From assembly GCA_021904315.1 (NCBI GenBank), contig CM038911.1:7599390-7663389 (forward strand): 64,000 bases of DNA. The letters run 5' to 3'. The notes beneath the pieces are model-generated. The model saw only the letters and a program-made list of their open reading frames with translations. It did not search any database and was not told where the DNA came from. Position 1 is the first letter of the stretch. Every line of letters begins with the position of its first letter. Both the position numbers and the translations under genes were made by a program. Origin of the DNA: Sphagnum magellanicum. Taxonomy: Eukaryota > Streptophyta > Sphagnopsida > Sphagnales > Sphagnaceae. Positions 12,480-24,916 of this stretch are shown one piece after another.

Positions 12480-14800
12480 CAGCTTGAGATTTTAGTGATA
12501 GGTGGTGATCATCCCATGCCATTCATTCCACAGATGTAATGTTTTAAGTGGACTGCAACCAAAAATTAAAGGGCTTTCTACCCATCCTTCCCAACCACCT
12601 CAGGATTTCGTTTAAAATCGTCAAAACAACAAAGGAACATGAACATGACGATAAATGCACTCAAATCAACAAACAAAAGATGCCCGCAAAAGAGAGAAAA
12701 CATGAGATGTTCCTCGTGGCTGCAGGAACAACACACATGAGGAACTGCAGAAACATATCCAACCCAGAGCACACAAATGAAATTGCATAGACCTTGTCCA
12801 GTGAGTAAGTACTACTACATCCAGAATTGTCCTGCAATCCTCAAGTTATCCCTATCTGCATTGCATTGCACTTGGGAGGAGGGAACCAACTCATTAGCTT
12901 AATTTGATCTTGATGGAGCAATGCATCATCACCATATGACACTATATATATATATATATATATATGTGCAGTTGATGAAGAGAACATTACAAGTGCAAAA
13001 TTCATAGAAAGATGTATGTATGATACAGGGAGTGTCGCCATACTTCTTTGAACATTATGTCGTAATGAAAGGAGGAGGTGGTGCATTGATTTTAGCATTC
13101 TTCAGAATTTCCATCTTCAGTGCAGTCATCCTATAACTTCAAATTTCACTTCAGACATGCCATATTATTATTATTATTATCATTATTATTATATGATTCA
13201 CCTTTGTGCTCAGAAATTTATTTCAGAAAATCAAATCAATTTGTTTGCGATGGTCAAGTTTTGGCTAGTCTAACTTCAAAACTAAATCAACATTAAATTT
13301 AGATCACATGCAACCTTCCTTTCTCCCCCCTCATATTTAGATGTGCAAAATCCACATCTATGCCATTGGGATCAAGGAAGCTCACTTTGGCCAAATTTGT
13401 GTATTTTACTATCACTACATCAAGAATGTCATTTTATGATTGATTTTTATTGATTGTATTAGTTGCTTATGCCATTTGTAATTGATTCAGATTTGTTGTT
13501 TATACCATTTTTAATGGCTTACCCACTTGTAATCGCATAAGACTAATCATAAAATAATATTTTTGATGTAGTGTATGGACTTGATCAATTGCTTATATAT
13601 ATATATATATATATATATATCTCCTCAATTTATTTCCAGCTAGGTCCACCCAAGAGTGAAGAAAGCTTATAAAAATTGAAGATTTACGAAGTAAGGATGT
13701 GTGAGGCAACACCTTGTTGCAATGAGGGATGTAATTGTGTGTTTCCCATAATGGGCCTTGTACATCCTCTCACCAGCTCTTTCCACAAAAATCAAGCACA
13801 CCCAAAACCCACAAGTAGCATTATGATGGAAACTGAGCCTATTCTCTAGAATGTGGTTATCTTGCAAACAATAACCTCTTTGCATTACTCCCTTCTCCTA
13901 CTGCTAACAATGATTCGTAAATTTCTCTAACAATTATAATAATAATAATTATTATTATTTTCTGTGTCCTTTGTGTGCCATTTGCATGTGTTTATTCTGG
14001 ATTCTTGAAAAAGTATTCAAACTTCTAATATTTTTTATTGCATTAAGCTCGGGGAAAATGGATTGGAAAAACTCTTCACCCTAATTAAAGAAGCAAAGAG
14101 CATGTTGTCGAATCAACAAGATCATAAAAGGCTTTTGGGTAAGTACTGAGAAGTACTAGGCGATGTTTGAACTAGTGGAAATTACAATCCACACTGAAAA
14201 ACAAGATTCCTAGTTCCTATTGAATGCAAAAAAAGGCAATACATTTTGTGAAGTTCATACACAGCCTTGAAAGAAGAGCATGTAGGCTAAGTGGGGTTTT
14301 TTCTTTCCAATTTTGTAATCTTGAAATTTTGGTGAGTTATTCCAACAACTTAGCAAAATTAGTCCAAAAATTTTACACTAGAAAAACAAAATTGGTCAAA
14401 AAAATGACAAATGTTTTGGAAAAAAAAAATTAAAAAAATCACATGATGATGATGATGATGATGATGTAAGTATTGATTAACATAACATAGATCACAAGTA
14501 CTTTGAATGTCTACAAGAAAAAAATTTGTATAAGTAAATATAGAGGTAGGTGTACATACGTACGGGAGTTCAATTTTAGGGTTTACTGTATCCATGCAAT
14601 GCATATTGAGGTTCATTTCCATTCCTGTTTCCCCTGTACACACCTGTGTTTGGGAGACACAAGATCTCCATCAAAAAAATCTGTTAAGAGTTATTTCCTC
14701 ATGATCTTCTTCTTCTTCTTCACAAGCTGGCTCAATTAGTACAAAAAATTGAACAGGTTTTTTTTTATAAAAATTATTAATTCATATAATTTTTTGTTGT
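12480..14800. other. Intergenic DNA with microsatellites only
   Basis: Besides the TA, ATT and GAT repeats there are only short ORFs on both strands without recognisable domains. The longer minus-strand frame at 13667-13885 shows no motif. Confidence 0.45.
12942..12966. repeat. (TA)n microsatellites
   Basis: A run of alternating TA. Similar runs lie at about 13593-13620 and 18186-18210. Trinucleotide runs of ATT type lie near 10793-10815 and 13164-13190, and GAT/ATG repeats at 14443-14467. Confidence 0.85.
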
Positions 14801-14806
14801 GGTAGG

Positions 14807-15367
14807 CTAGATGAGGGAAACATTATATATACCACCTACCTTCACATTTGTACAATGTTGTGGGGAGCAAACTTGATCTTGGGTATTCAAATTGATGTTC
14901 AAGTTCCGATCTTCAGGGGCACATAACTCATAAGAGATTTTGTTTCGGGGACACATGCCGTGACTTGCTGCTTCTCCATCAGCTTCAAACTTGGCATGTA
15001 TTATTGATGATGCTTGTTGCTTCTTGTTGCAGGGATCTGAATCAATACATACAGACATTGGGTGCTGCTGATGCTGGCCTCTTCGTCTTCCTGGTTTCTC
15101 CACAGTGCAAAATCCCAGCTTTCCTTTGGATTTGAAATAGAACTTGAGCTCAGCTTGATCTGTGCACAAGAAGGTGACGGCCTTGCTCCCATTCTGCATG
15201 ACATGAATTTGGTTCCTGCACTTCATCATGCCTTCTTGATGATCTGAAGCCTTAACATAAGGGATCATCATCATCAGCGATTCGCTCTTAGACTGGTTAG
15301 GCCTGTTATTGCTGCACCTCCTGCGACTAGTGCACATGTTTGAAACTTCACACAACCTCTTCCGCAT
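14807..15367 (-). CDS. Hypothetical protein, 186 codons
   Basis: An uninterrupted ATG-to-stop frame, unusually long for this AT-rich region. The product is Cys- and Lys/Arg-rich (early CTSRRRCSNNR), with a central ELKFYFKSKGKLGFCTVEKPGRRRG segment that could form beta strands. No known domain is recognised. An acceptor-like ACATTCAG lies about 15 nt upstream of the ATG, so this may be the last exon of a longer gene. It could equally be an orphan gene or a chance ORF. No transmembrane segment or signal peptide is apparent. Confidence 0.35.
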   Translation of the reverse strand: MRKRLCEVSNMCTSRRRCSNNRPNQSKSESLMMMIPYVKASDHQEGMMKCRNQIHVMQNGSKAVTFLCTDQAELKFYFKSKGKLGFCTVEKPGRRRGQHQQHPMSVCIDSDPCNKKQQASSIIHAKFEADGEAASHGMCPRNKISYELCAPEDRNLNINLNTQDQVCSPQHCTNVKVGGIYNVSLI

Positions 15368-15399
15368 GTTTTTCTTGCTCCTGAATGTCCACAGTAGTT

Positions 15400-17190
15400 A
15401 AAAAAAAATCTACAACTCTTGTAGGCAAATAGCAAATTCAATTCAAAGATTTTGTTGGCTGCAACTCAATTTGTTTTTCCTTTAGTGCTGCTGATATTGA
15501 AATTTGACAAGCCTGTAACACTCCAGATTTATGGAAGCAAGCAATAGTCTGGAATTCATAAAACATAGATTCTTTTCCCTTGATTGTTTTCCTTTTCTCC
15601 CTTAATGATCCCTTAGGTTACACTATTTGACTATCATGCCCTGAAAAACCAAGGGCATGAACTATATTAGTAGTCATAATAGCTAGGAGCTGCACCTCTT
15701 GGTTTGTAAGCCAAGGCAACCCTTGGCCCCCCCCCCCATTTGTGGAGTGGTTTTCTCATTTAAAAAAATCTGGTAGGTTGATGATTGTTTTTGAGTGTTG
15801 GGTCAGTCCCAATTTTCGAGCTCGTCCATATTTCATCATCCCAAAGAGAAAGAACAATTTTTGTTGTTGAGCAATCAATCTATAGTATTTGCTATGGCGG
15901 TGCATGCTTGCACAAAGAGTGTTGACCTTAACCCTAACCCTAGGTGTTGAGACCTACCTTCTTTTACAATGACCTACCTTCCTTTACAACAACCTACCTG
16001 CCCACCGATTTTCGACCCAAATAACACAAGACAAACTGGGGTGCTAAAAAGAAAAGAAAAGAAAAAGCCAGAAAACTCAACCTGGTGCACATCATCAAGT
16101 CCTCCTAATTATAGCTCAAGAATTGTGCCTTGTTTGAATGGTGTAGATTGAAAAGGAATCACATCGGATGGTCTTAATAATTCGTCTTTGGGAAACTCTA
16201 TCTATCATCCTTTGTAAATTCTAGAGACTTAGGTGGACATGGATTCATAGGTCCAAAACATCCTGAACATTCTCTAGTTAGACACATCCCCCCCCCCCCC
16301 CCCCCCCCCCCCCCTTCAAATTCCAGCCCATCCTTCGGGCACAAAAATCATACTTTCCTTCATGTTGTGGGGATGAGGGAGGACTAGTATTGGACTTCCC
16401 ATAGTCTTCAAATGTGCTTTAAGTGCACATTGGTTGTGCTAAATCTATGGTGGTCATACATTGGACCTGGTTGAGCCCACCTCCAAATGCAAGGAGTATA
16501 CCCTCATTTCCGGGTATGTTCATTTGAACATAACCTATCTGGTATTGGTATTGGGATTTTTTGAACTAGTTTGGGATATGTAGTACCAAAATTAATTTGA
16601 TATTCATATAGCAAGCCAATATCAAGAATTGTCAAAATGTTCTAATGATCATGGGTATGAACATGAACATTGACACATTCCATACTAAGGCCTCCCTTTA
16701 GAGCTTGAAAGCCCATGACCATCAAAATAGAACATCCATGATTGGAGGAAAAGGCTCAAGGTATAAATTCACGTTACACAAACCTTGATGACCTAAGGGA
16801 CCAAGGAAATGGAGGTGGACAAAAACTTGACATGGAATCTTAAGTGACAACTTATAAATAATGTTTCATAGTTTAACAAATTTCACTTCAAGCCCACTCA
16901 AAAAATAGTGTGAAATTCATTACACCATGAACCCAAAAAGCCATAATTTCTTGTTTTCTTTTGGGGGAAGATCGGGGTGCTAGATTTATGTTGTTCCCAT
17001 TGTGTTTTCAATTTGTCCTCATCAATTTCCCAATGGGTTCCCAACATGTTCTCAATAACTCCTCATTTTATCTCATATGAGTGAGGGCAACCTGTGGCTA
17101 CGCCACTCCAGTCACCCGTGGCACCTCGCCCGGCCCCCCGCAGCGGCTGCCCTGGCCTGTTTTTTCAAAGAACAAGAAGCAAGCGGCTCT
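15400..17190. other. Intergenic DNA with poly(C) tracts
   Basis: Apart from the two poly(C) runs, a short CCCTAACCCTA scrap and a GC-rich stretch at 17095-17160, no structure or gene was found. Confidence 0.45.
16288..16314. repeat. Poly(C) tract, 27 bases
   Basis: An uninterrupted run of C in AT-rich DNA. Others are at 15727-15738 (12) and 30148-30170 (23). Length may be affected by sequencing or assembly. Confidence 0.85.
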
Positions 17191-17466
17191 TAAGGTCTGA
17201 AATATTTAAAGGACCTGAATTGGTGGTTCTTTAAAGACTCAAAAACACCACCCAACACTGAACCGGACCTGTGTTCGGTTGTCGGTTCTTTTTCAATATG
17301 TTCGAAACCGAGAACTGCCAATCGCGGTGTTTTGAAAAACAAAAGAACCTCCGGTTCTTTCTCATTGAAAAACATCAGAATCAAAGAACCGTCGGTCTAG
17401 GTTCTTGTTTCAAACTTCTTTTGAAAAACAGGAACAGACCCCCGATGGTTATCAGGTCGGTTCTCA

Positions 17467-17519
17467 GGATTCATAACAGCCGTTCTCCCAAACAAATCAA
17501 AGACGGCTGTTATGAATCC
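17467..17519. repeat. Perfect 17-bp inverted repeat with 19-nt loop
   Basis: GGATTCATAACAGCCGT at 17467-17483 pairs perfectly with its reverse complement at 17503-17519. It sits in a locally GC-richer patch containing several GGTTCTT/AAGAACC segments in both orientations (17225-17440), so it is probably part of a foldback sequence. Confidence 0.8.
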
Positions 17520-17532
17520 CTAAAAAAAACAA

Positions 17533-17760
17533 ATTCAGTGTTGGTGAGTAAAAGAGTGCACGTGTATAGGGTCTAGGTCAAGGCCCAGAGAAATAATTTA
17601 ATTTTTAAAATTAATTTTAAAAAAAAAAATTCAGTGTTGGTGAATAAAAGAGTGCACGTGTATAGGGTCTAGGTCAAGGCCCCAGAGAAATAATTTAATT
17701 TTTAAAATTAATTTTTTTTAAAGAAAAAAATTCAGTGTTGGTGAATAAAAGAGTGCATCT
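17533..17760. repeat. Tandem repeat, about 97-101 bp unit
   Basis: TTCAGTGTTGGTGA recurs at 17534, 17630 and 17731. The first two units continue with AAAAGAGTGCACGTGTATAGG, GTCTAGGTCAAGGCCC and AAATAATTTAATTTTTAAAA. The third is cut short after GAGTGCA. The copies are nearly identical, so the duplication is recent compared with other repeats here. Confidence 0.85.
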
Positions 17761-17761
17761 T

Positions 17762-17860
17762 CGTTTCAGGACCCTAATGACGGGTTTTCTCTTTGAGGAC
17801 CTCGTTTCAAGTCCCCAACGATGGGTTTTCTTTTTGGGAACCTCGTTTTAGGTCCGTCTC
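17762..17860. repeat. Short tandem repeat, about 42-bp unit
   Basis: Two clear units and a partial third start with CGTTTCAGG/CGTTTCAAG/CGTTTTAGG near 17763, 17805 and 17847, each followed by a GGGTTTTCT and CCTCGTTT pattern. It directly follows the 97-bp tandem repeat. Confidence 0.6.
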
Positions 17861-18777
17861 GAGGTCTAGACCGGGTACTGAGAATCTTGATTCAGGTCCT
17901 TCATCAAGGATTCTGGCCACCTCGGTTCAGGTCCTTGAAGCTGTCAGTTGGGTAATAACTGTCATAGAGATCGAAATTCCCAAATCAAGAAATTTCTCAA
18001 CTTACCCGGCCCCCCCCTTCTACAAAACACACCACAAGGAACGGACAGTGACTGGAAAAAATATCTAGGCACTGCCCAGACAAACAGACACCATTGTTGC
18101 TTTAATATATAAGATTCTGTCCTAAGTTCTACTCTTGAAAACTTATATCAACTTGTAAGAGATTAAAACATATCTATTTTAAAACATATATATATATATA
18201 TATATATATAGATATCCCAAAATGATCTCCCCACCAAACCACTGGTTCATTCAATATCTTGCATTTGACATCTAAAATTCCAAAGGTAACTAGGCATTTG
18301 TATTATTTTTTGACACACTAACAACTCTATAACATGATCAACAACTTTCATAGTTCCTTTCATAAACATGATTGATAATCTATTAAGCATTTTGAACATG
18401 TGCCCCACTCCTACACATAACATCTCGCCTTCAAGCCTTCCAAAATGAAATGTACCCATGGATACATAGACATAGGTAAATATTGTTGTATTTTGGGTAT
18501 GAATAAATGTCACTCCCAAGAAAAAATAAATTGCTATGAACATGTGCATTGATAGTGTTAATGGACCTTAAGAGAGAACTATGATATCTTTTGGGTATGA
18601 CCAAATCATATACCATGAGGATAAGTGTTTGACCTACCAAGGTACATACATCGATGCATATTTTACCCAACTCTATATAATAGATCAAACATTGAAATAT
18701 ACATTCCATTGGAAAGAAATAACATTAGTCACCTAATCTTAGGTTTGGTTGATGTAATTTCTTTCGATTGATAAAGT

Positions 18778-18800
18778 AGGACCCAATCTTATTGGGTCCT
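18778..18800. repeat. Perfect 10-bp stem, 3-nt loop
   Basis: AGGACCCAAT, loop CTT, ATTGGGTCCT. The stem is short, perfect and GC-richer than its surroundings. There is no T-tract pattern or neighbouring gene that would give it a role. Confidence 0.7.
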
Positions 18801-20107
18801 TATTACCGTTTTTGTAAGGTGCTAGTAATAATTAGCAATGTGTCTCAAAACACATCCCAAAGTGGTAGCAATTATTTTATGAAATTTATTTTTGAAAGTG
18901 ATCCTTAAGTTGTAATAATTTCTTTGTGTATTCACTTTTGAAAGTTGTCCCTAAGTTGTAACAATTTTCTTATATGGTATTCATTTTTCAAGTTTGGGAT
19001 TGGAAGTGTTTGGTTCTTTGGTTAGTGTTTGAAAGAAAGGAAAAGGGGAATAAAGAATTAAAAAGTTCCTGCTTTCCTCCTCTTAACAACAAAAATGAAC
19101 ATTTCAAAAGTGCTTTCAATGTAATTATGAACCAAAACCTCACAAAAACGAATGTTAATAAACCTCACCAAAGTTGATAATGCTAGGTGAGTAATCTAAC
19201 TAACAATAGGGTGATTCTAACCTATGTTTATCTTGCAACTTTAACCTTGATTCAAACCTTTGTTTATCCTTTCATTTCATCCTCAATTTGAACTAATGTT
19301 GATTTTTAAACATGAAATCATAAATCATTATTTTTGAACACCCCAATTCTTTTTTAAGGATTATCATTGTGATTATGTATGAAACACGATGAGAACCTTG
19401 CATTTTGAGCACCTTCAATTAGTGGTCAATCAAATTGAATTCAACTTTTGAGAAAAAAATGTTTTAGATTTAGCTTTTTATATTTGTGATCCTTATTTCT
19501 TAGCTTGTTCAAAAAAAAAAAATTCACATTGTTTCCGTCTTGTTTGTCTTTTCAAATACAATGTTTCATAAATGTGTGAAAGTAAATATGATGTTTGTTA
19601 AAAAGATATATGATGGTTGATATTATGTGCAAGATTCCACAAGATTATAGTGATAATGCAAGTGAGGAACTATGATGCACTTGTAAGTCTATCAAATTTT
19701 ATTCAGGGTAACATAACTTATCAATTCTCAAGTTTGCAATGGAATGCAAACTCACAATGCACCCTTTAGTTCCCAAGAAATAAATGAGGGTGGGACTTCC
19801 AAAATGGGATTATGATGAATTCACAAATGGGAGTTCAAAGTGACATCAATTTGCACAAACCAAAGAAGAGGGTTGATGGTGTAAGTTGGAGCCAAAATGA
19901 TGCACAAATGAATTATGAACAAGACAAATTAACAAGACACACCATGGCCCAAACTTGGAGAAAAGCCACCACCTCCATTCATGTAACATCCTCTATGACT
20001 TGTAGTGGGGGTTGCATCAAAGTGGTAAAAAAACTCCCAAGTTTCAAATTCCCAAAGAATCCAAAAAATTCCCAATTTTATTCAAGGTATGAATCCCATA
20101 ATTTTGT

Positions 20108-20255
20108 GGGCTCATAATTCTCGCATACAAGTTCTAATAGAGAAGCTCATAAGGACAAAGTTGTAACCCTTGGAAAACAATTCCAATGTGACATCAAATG
20201 TTCAATTTGGATGTCATTTGTGAGCTCATAACTCTCGCATACAAGTTTTAATATA
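20108..20255. repeat. Direct repeat of about 32 bp, 114 bp apart
   Basis: GCTCATAATTCTCGCATACA and the following AGTTCTAATA at about 20108-20140 recur with two changes at 20222-20254. The intervening DNA holds no gene. Confidence 0.8.
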
Positions 20256-20597
20256 TACTTCACCATGCTTTCACCCTTTTATATATATAGAAGTTTCATA
20301 TATTGACGAAATTATAACATACAAAAATTGAAAGTACATAAGTACATTTTAAAGTGTTATTAATTTGATAGTGGAAAAAGTATAATCATTTACTTGTAAT
20401 CTTTTTTAAAAAGTATTTGTTTGCATCTACTTGTGTTTTTGAAAATATATACAAGTAAATTTGTATATCCTGGTTTTTTTTTTAAATGTTTAAAAATTCA
20501 ATAGATTAAACACATTTTAAATTTTATAGCTATTTTCCATATTGATTAAAACATAAAATACCATGTACTTTATAATGCTTTCACCCAACAATAAAGT

Positions 20598-20921
20598 ATG
20601 ATGATGAAAGGAAGATTCCAAATCTTGAAGGAATTATGTATTCCAACTGAAACAAAACATGGTCATAGTAAAATTATAATATGGATTCAAGCATGTATTG
20701 TTCAACATAATTTGTCACCACAAGACTATTTTAACATATTTTTAAACATAAGAAATGATGTAGGAAAAGATGATGAAGATGGAGTTGTTATGCAAACTAA
20801 TAAACTAAGTCAATATAATGAAGAAAGACTGAATTACAAAATTAAAAAAAGAACACAAAAAATTTGGTCCTCCAATTCCATTTATAATGTGGTTATAAAA
20901 GATTGTATTGACCAACATTAA
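20598..20921 (+). pseudogene. PIF/Harbinger-like transposase C-terminal fragment
   Basis: An open stretch of 107 codons begins with a KGRFQILKELC segment followed by an ACIVQHNL segment. This resembles the end of the DDE nuclease of PIF/Harbinger-type proteins, where KGRF-x-x-LK precedes an A-C-x-x-H-N motif. The catalytic upstream part is absent from the neighbouring sequence, so this is a fragment. Similarity is from memory. Confidence 0.45.
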
Positions 20922-20924
20922 TGA

Positions 20925-23900
20925 TATCAATGACTAATTGTTCATGCAACTTAATCAAAATGGCAATTAGTCAACATTTCATTCAATGTTCCATCTTCTC
21001 ATCATTGACAACACAATTTTGTTTTCTAATGCTATCAAAGTATCAACATAAGTTTTTGGCTTTAGGTGTAACATTCAATCATGAATCACACCTATCCTCT
21101 TGGGCCATTAATGTTCTTTCAAAAACATTTTTGACATCTTTTTTTTAAATCTTTTTTTAAATCTTTTAAATTATTTAAATTGTTTTTATAATATATGTTA
21201 AATTTAAAATTTTAAAAATCCAAAAAAAAGAAATAGACAAATATTCAAAATTGCAAAAAAAAAAAAAAAAAAAAAACTAGGCATGAGTTTTTTTACATTG
21301 TAAAACAATGGTTACAAGTAGTTTTAAAGTTGTTTTGGGGTTTTTTTATTCATTCATTACATTTGTAGGAATTTGGATAAATTTACCATGGTGAAAGTGG
21401 CCAACCCCCTAATGATGGGGATTAATTATTATAGACAAGTGAATTCACTAATAATTACTGCAATTTATTAATAATTAATTCACTAATAGTAAACTCACTA
21501 AATTAACTTCCTAATTCATAACTAGCCTCTAGGGTACACTAGCAACCTAGGCTAGGTTAAGCACCTTGGTAGTTAATCAACACAGATCATTTGATCTTTG
21601 GCCATTAATAATAACATTGTTTCAATGTTATTTCAACCTAATAGATGAAATAGATGGAATTGATGTAAAGCTCTTATTTGGGTTTCAAGGTTTTGTATGA
21701 ATGATATTAGTTGTTGGGAGAAATGCACAGTCGTCAATGGGAATGTTGATATCTCTATTTGTGTTTATAAATCACATGCATGAAATTAAATTTTATTAAG
21801 CAAATCATTGAACTAGTTGGCAAAAATTAACAATCTAATGCCAAGTGGCATATTTTATTTGGCCATGAAATATTGTGTGTTTGTTTTTCCTAGGCAAGAG
21901 ATTGAAAACACAATTTTAAAATGAAAGAATTGAATGTTATCATGTCATAAAATACGTTTAACATGACTATAGTCATGGAAGACATGGATTGGACACATGG
22001 AATGGTGTTTATGACTAGGTCTAGAAGAAATGACATGATGGTCAATGTAACATGGTTGAATCAACTAAGTAGTCAACTACATGTGTCACATATACCTAGG
22101 GAAGTTACTTCCATTTTTTCCAAATGTTATGAAATTTTTTTTTGACACAACTTATTGATTTTTTTATATTTGAATGTAAATAAGATGTCAAGAATTGAAT
22201 TATGAGAATATACTTAAACTACATCTAAACTAGTTTTGATGTGAATAAATTATTCTTTTAATATTCTATTATTTCATAACATACAAAAAAACCCCTTTAT
22301 TTGACATGTTTGAGAAAATATACAAAAAGTAACTTCCCCTAACACATATGACTTGAATGGATAAGGTCATGAATATAGTCATAGATCTCATTTTTTTTGG
22401 TGTAGTGGGTGCATCAACCAAAGGGTGCAAATGTAGACAAATGAACCATTTTTAGTACAAATAATGTTTATTTAGCATGTCTACAAGTTTAATACATCAA
22501 ATTAATGCTGCAAATGTGTGTTGTTATATAGATATATCCAATATTTGGAAAATTTGAAAGGAATCCAATCAATATAAAATATCTTTTAGCAAGGTAAAAA
22601 CTTGTAACTAATATTTTTGTGCTTTAAAAACATTGCAAAACAATGTAAATGCATTGTTGTTCAACACTATTTAACTAATCTCATATAATTGCATCCTCCA
22701 ATTGTGGAAATTAAGAAAAATTGAGGTTTATGGAGTCTATTTTTGGTGATGGAAATGTCATTTGACTTTAAAGACTCATTATTATTAACTTTAAACATGT
22801 ACAATGGTACATGATTTCAATAACCCATTGATATGCACTTAACTGACATAATATTTCAATTAAATAATCATTCAATAGTTTGTCATATGAATCATTGAGT
22901 AGTGAAATTATTCAGATCATAGCCTACAATAATTGTGAAGGTTTTCCACAAAAATTCATATTTTCACAAGGATTCATTTCAAAAGTTAAAAGGACTATTT
23001 AGTGATGAAATTGACCCTATGTAGTTTTAGTGATTGTCCTCGGTGGTTGACCTGAAATGGTCTTTAAATTTTCCATTTTCTATATTTATTTATGGGTGGG
23101 GATTGGAAAACATATTGTTTCATTTTTCATATTTATGGGTGAGGTTTGGAAAACCAATTGTAGGTACACCATGTTGCATGTGAAACCAATTGTGCATCAT
23201 GTTAGATGTGATATACATTGCTATAGGTCCAAATTGGAGGTAAAATTGGTGCTAATCCAATTTCCATTCCTCTTTTGTTGCCTTCATTTCCAACGTTTTT
23301 TTGAAGGCTCCCTTGCCGTCCCATCGTTTTGAAGGAATGCACATCCTTCTATTGTGTCTTCTAATCATCTTAAGGCCTTGTTTTCCAAAGGGCATAGTAA
23401 TAAGTTTTTGGAAGGGCATTTAAAAACTAATTACCGAATGTTTTCAGTTTAGGGTTTAAGGTTTAGAAAGGTAAAACTGAAAACATTTGGTAATAAGTTT
23501 TAAAAGCACACTTAATGGGATGTGATTAACTCGGAACTATATGTAGATTTCAAAGCCCCTTTACATTTGAAATCCTTGCTAAAATAACAATATTCATAAA
23601 TGGATAAACATGTGGACACCATCCTTGCCTCCGAGATAAACCAAACAAACTCTACTATCAATTTACATGCCTTGTTTTATGTATATGTGTTTTCATTTGT
23701 CGTGAGCCAAAAATGTTCACCTTGGGCTTTACATGTCAACAATTGAATGTATGTTCACACAACCCATGTAAATATGACCTCTATTTGTGTTTTCAAAAAT
23801 GTAATCTAAATTTAAACCAAATTGCAAAACCTATTTTGTCAAAGCATTGCACTCGTAGCTATCATCATCTTTCTTGTATTATAGTGGTCAATTGTATCTT

Positions 23901-24900
23901 CAACCACTTCAAGGTGGTGACAAAGTCTTAGCTAATTGACATGATGAGTTGTATGTATTCCAAAAAGAAAATTGCATAGTTTGCAAATGAAAAAAAATTA
24001 TGGGACTTTTGGGACACTCTTTTAAACTATTTCTTTCTCCACCAATCGAAGCTTTTTTACAACACTGAAACATAACATTTCATAACATCTATAACATTTA
24101 GAGTTGTTTCATAACATTTAGAAACATGATGTAAAAAGTTCTTGAAAATTGAAACAAATATGTTCTGAATGTTTCCATGTGTTTGTAAGTGTCCCACACA
24201 CTAATAATGCCATTTGGAGGAAATTTTGTCCAAGTTAAGAACTTGATGTACCATTGAAAAGAGCTTTTCAGGGGCTGTAAGAAAATAGGGTTGCATTCTT
24301 TGGAGTTATATAACCATTTGAAAGTCTGGGACACCATTTGTCCCAAGAATTCAGAATGTGTGCTGAGAGTCCCCAAGAATTTGCCACTTCAATGTAAGTT
24401 GACCTGAAAACTACCATATTTTCTTCAATGCATGGTAAGCAGATGCGACTTTAAAAATCAGAAAAGCTAGCTACAAAGCAATCCTGTAAGACTATTGCTA
24501 GTGTATATATTAGAAAAAACAAGCTGTCATTATTGTGAACCGTGATCTAACAACAAAAAAGGTAACAAACAGACAGATGGAAAAGATTGGGAAATTCCAC
24601 ATCCTCGGTGAACCTTCAGTTACCTTGTTATGGCAGCATGCTTGGTCTCAAGTAGCAATACAACCCCACCACCTTATCCTCGTATCAGCAGCTGCCCTTT
24701 TTCACAAATATCCAGCAAACACACTCAAGTTCAAACAAACAACATCTAACTTGTGTCATAGAAAAGAATGATTCAATTTAACAAGGGACATTTTGAGCAC
24801 TTTACTCAAGACCCACTCTGTATTTTTTCCAGTCAATGCAGTTTGCATGGAAATCCTGTACGTACAATGATACACCGCTCCAACCTAAACTAGCTGCCAT
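20925..24900. other. AT-rich intergenic DNA and 3' flank of the SKP1-like gene
   Basis: Apart from the foldback at 23.4 kb nothing is recognised. The segment from about 24400 becomes less AT-rich and probably includes the 3' untranslated region of the SKP1-like gene, which ends at 24917. Confidence 0.4.
23415..23509. repeat. Foldback sequence with arms of about 35 bp and a short loop
   Basis: TAATTACCGAATGTTTTCAG within 23428-23450 pairs with CTGAAAACATTTGGTAATAA (about 23478-23497). Pairing extends outward through AAAAACT/AGTTTTAA to about 23417 and 23508 with few mismatches. The loop is about 22 nt, so the whole hairpin is about 95 bp: a size seen for small foldback elements and for microRNA precursors. 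Confidence 0.75.
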
Positions 24901-24916
24901 TTGAGAAATATCAATC

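Larger units (their letters stand above)
18070..20590. other. AT-rich intergenic DNA
   Basis: Contains a TA run, the 10-bp hairpin and the 32-bp direct repeat listed separately. ORFs at 18247-18709 (minus) and 19812-20117 (plus) have no recognisable domain and are probably chance. Confidence 0.45.
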
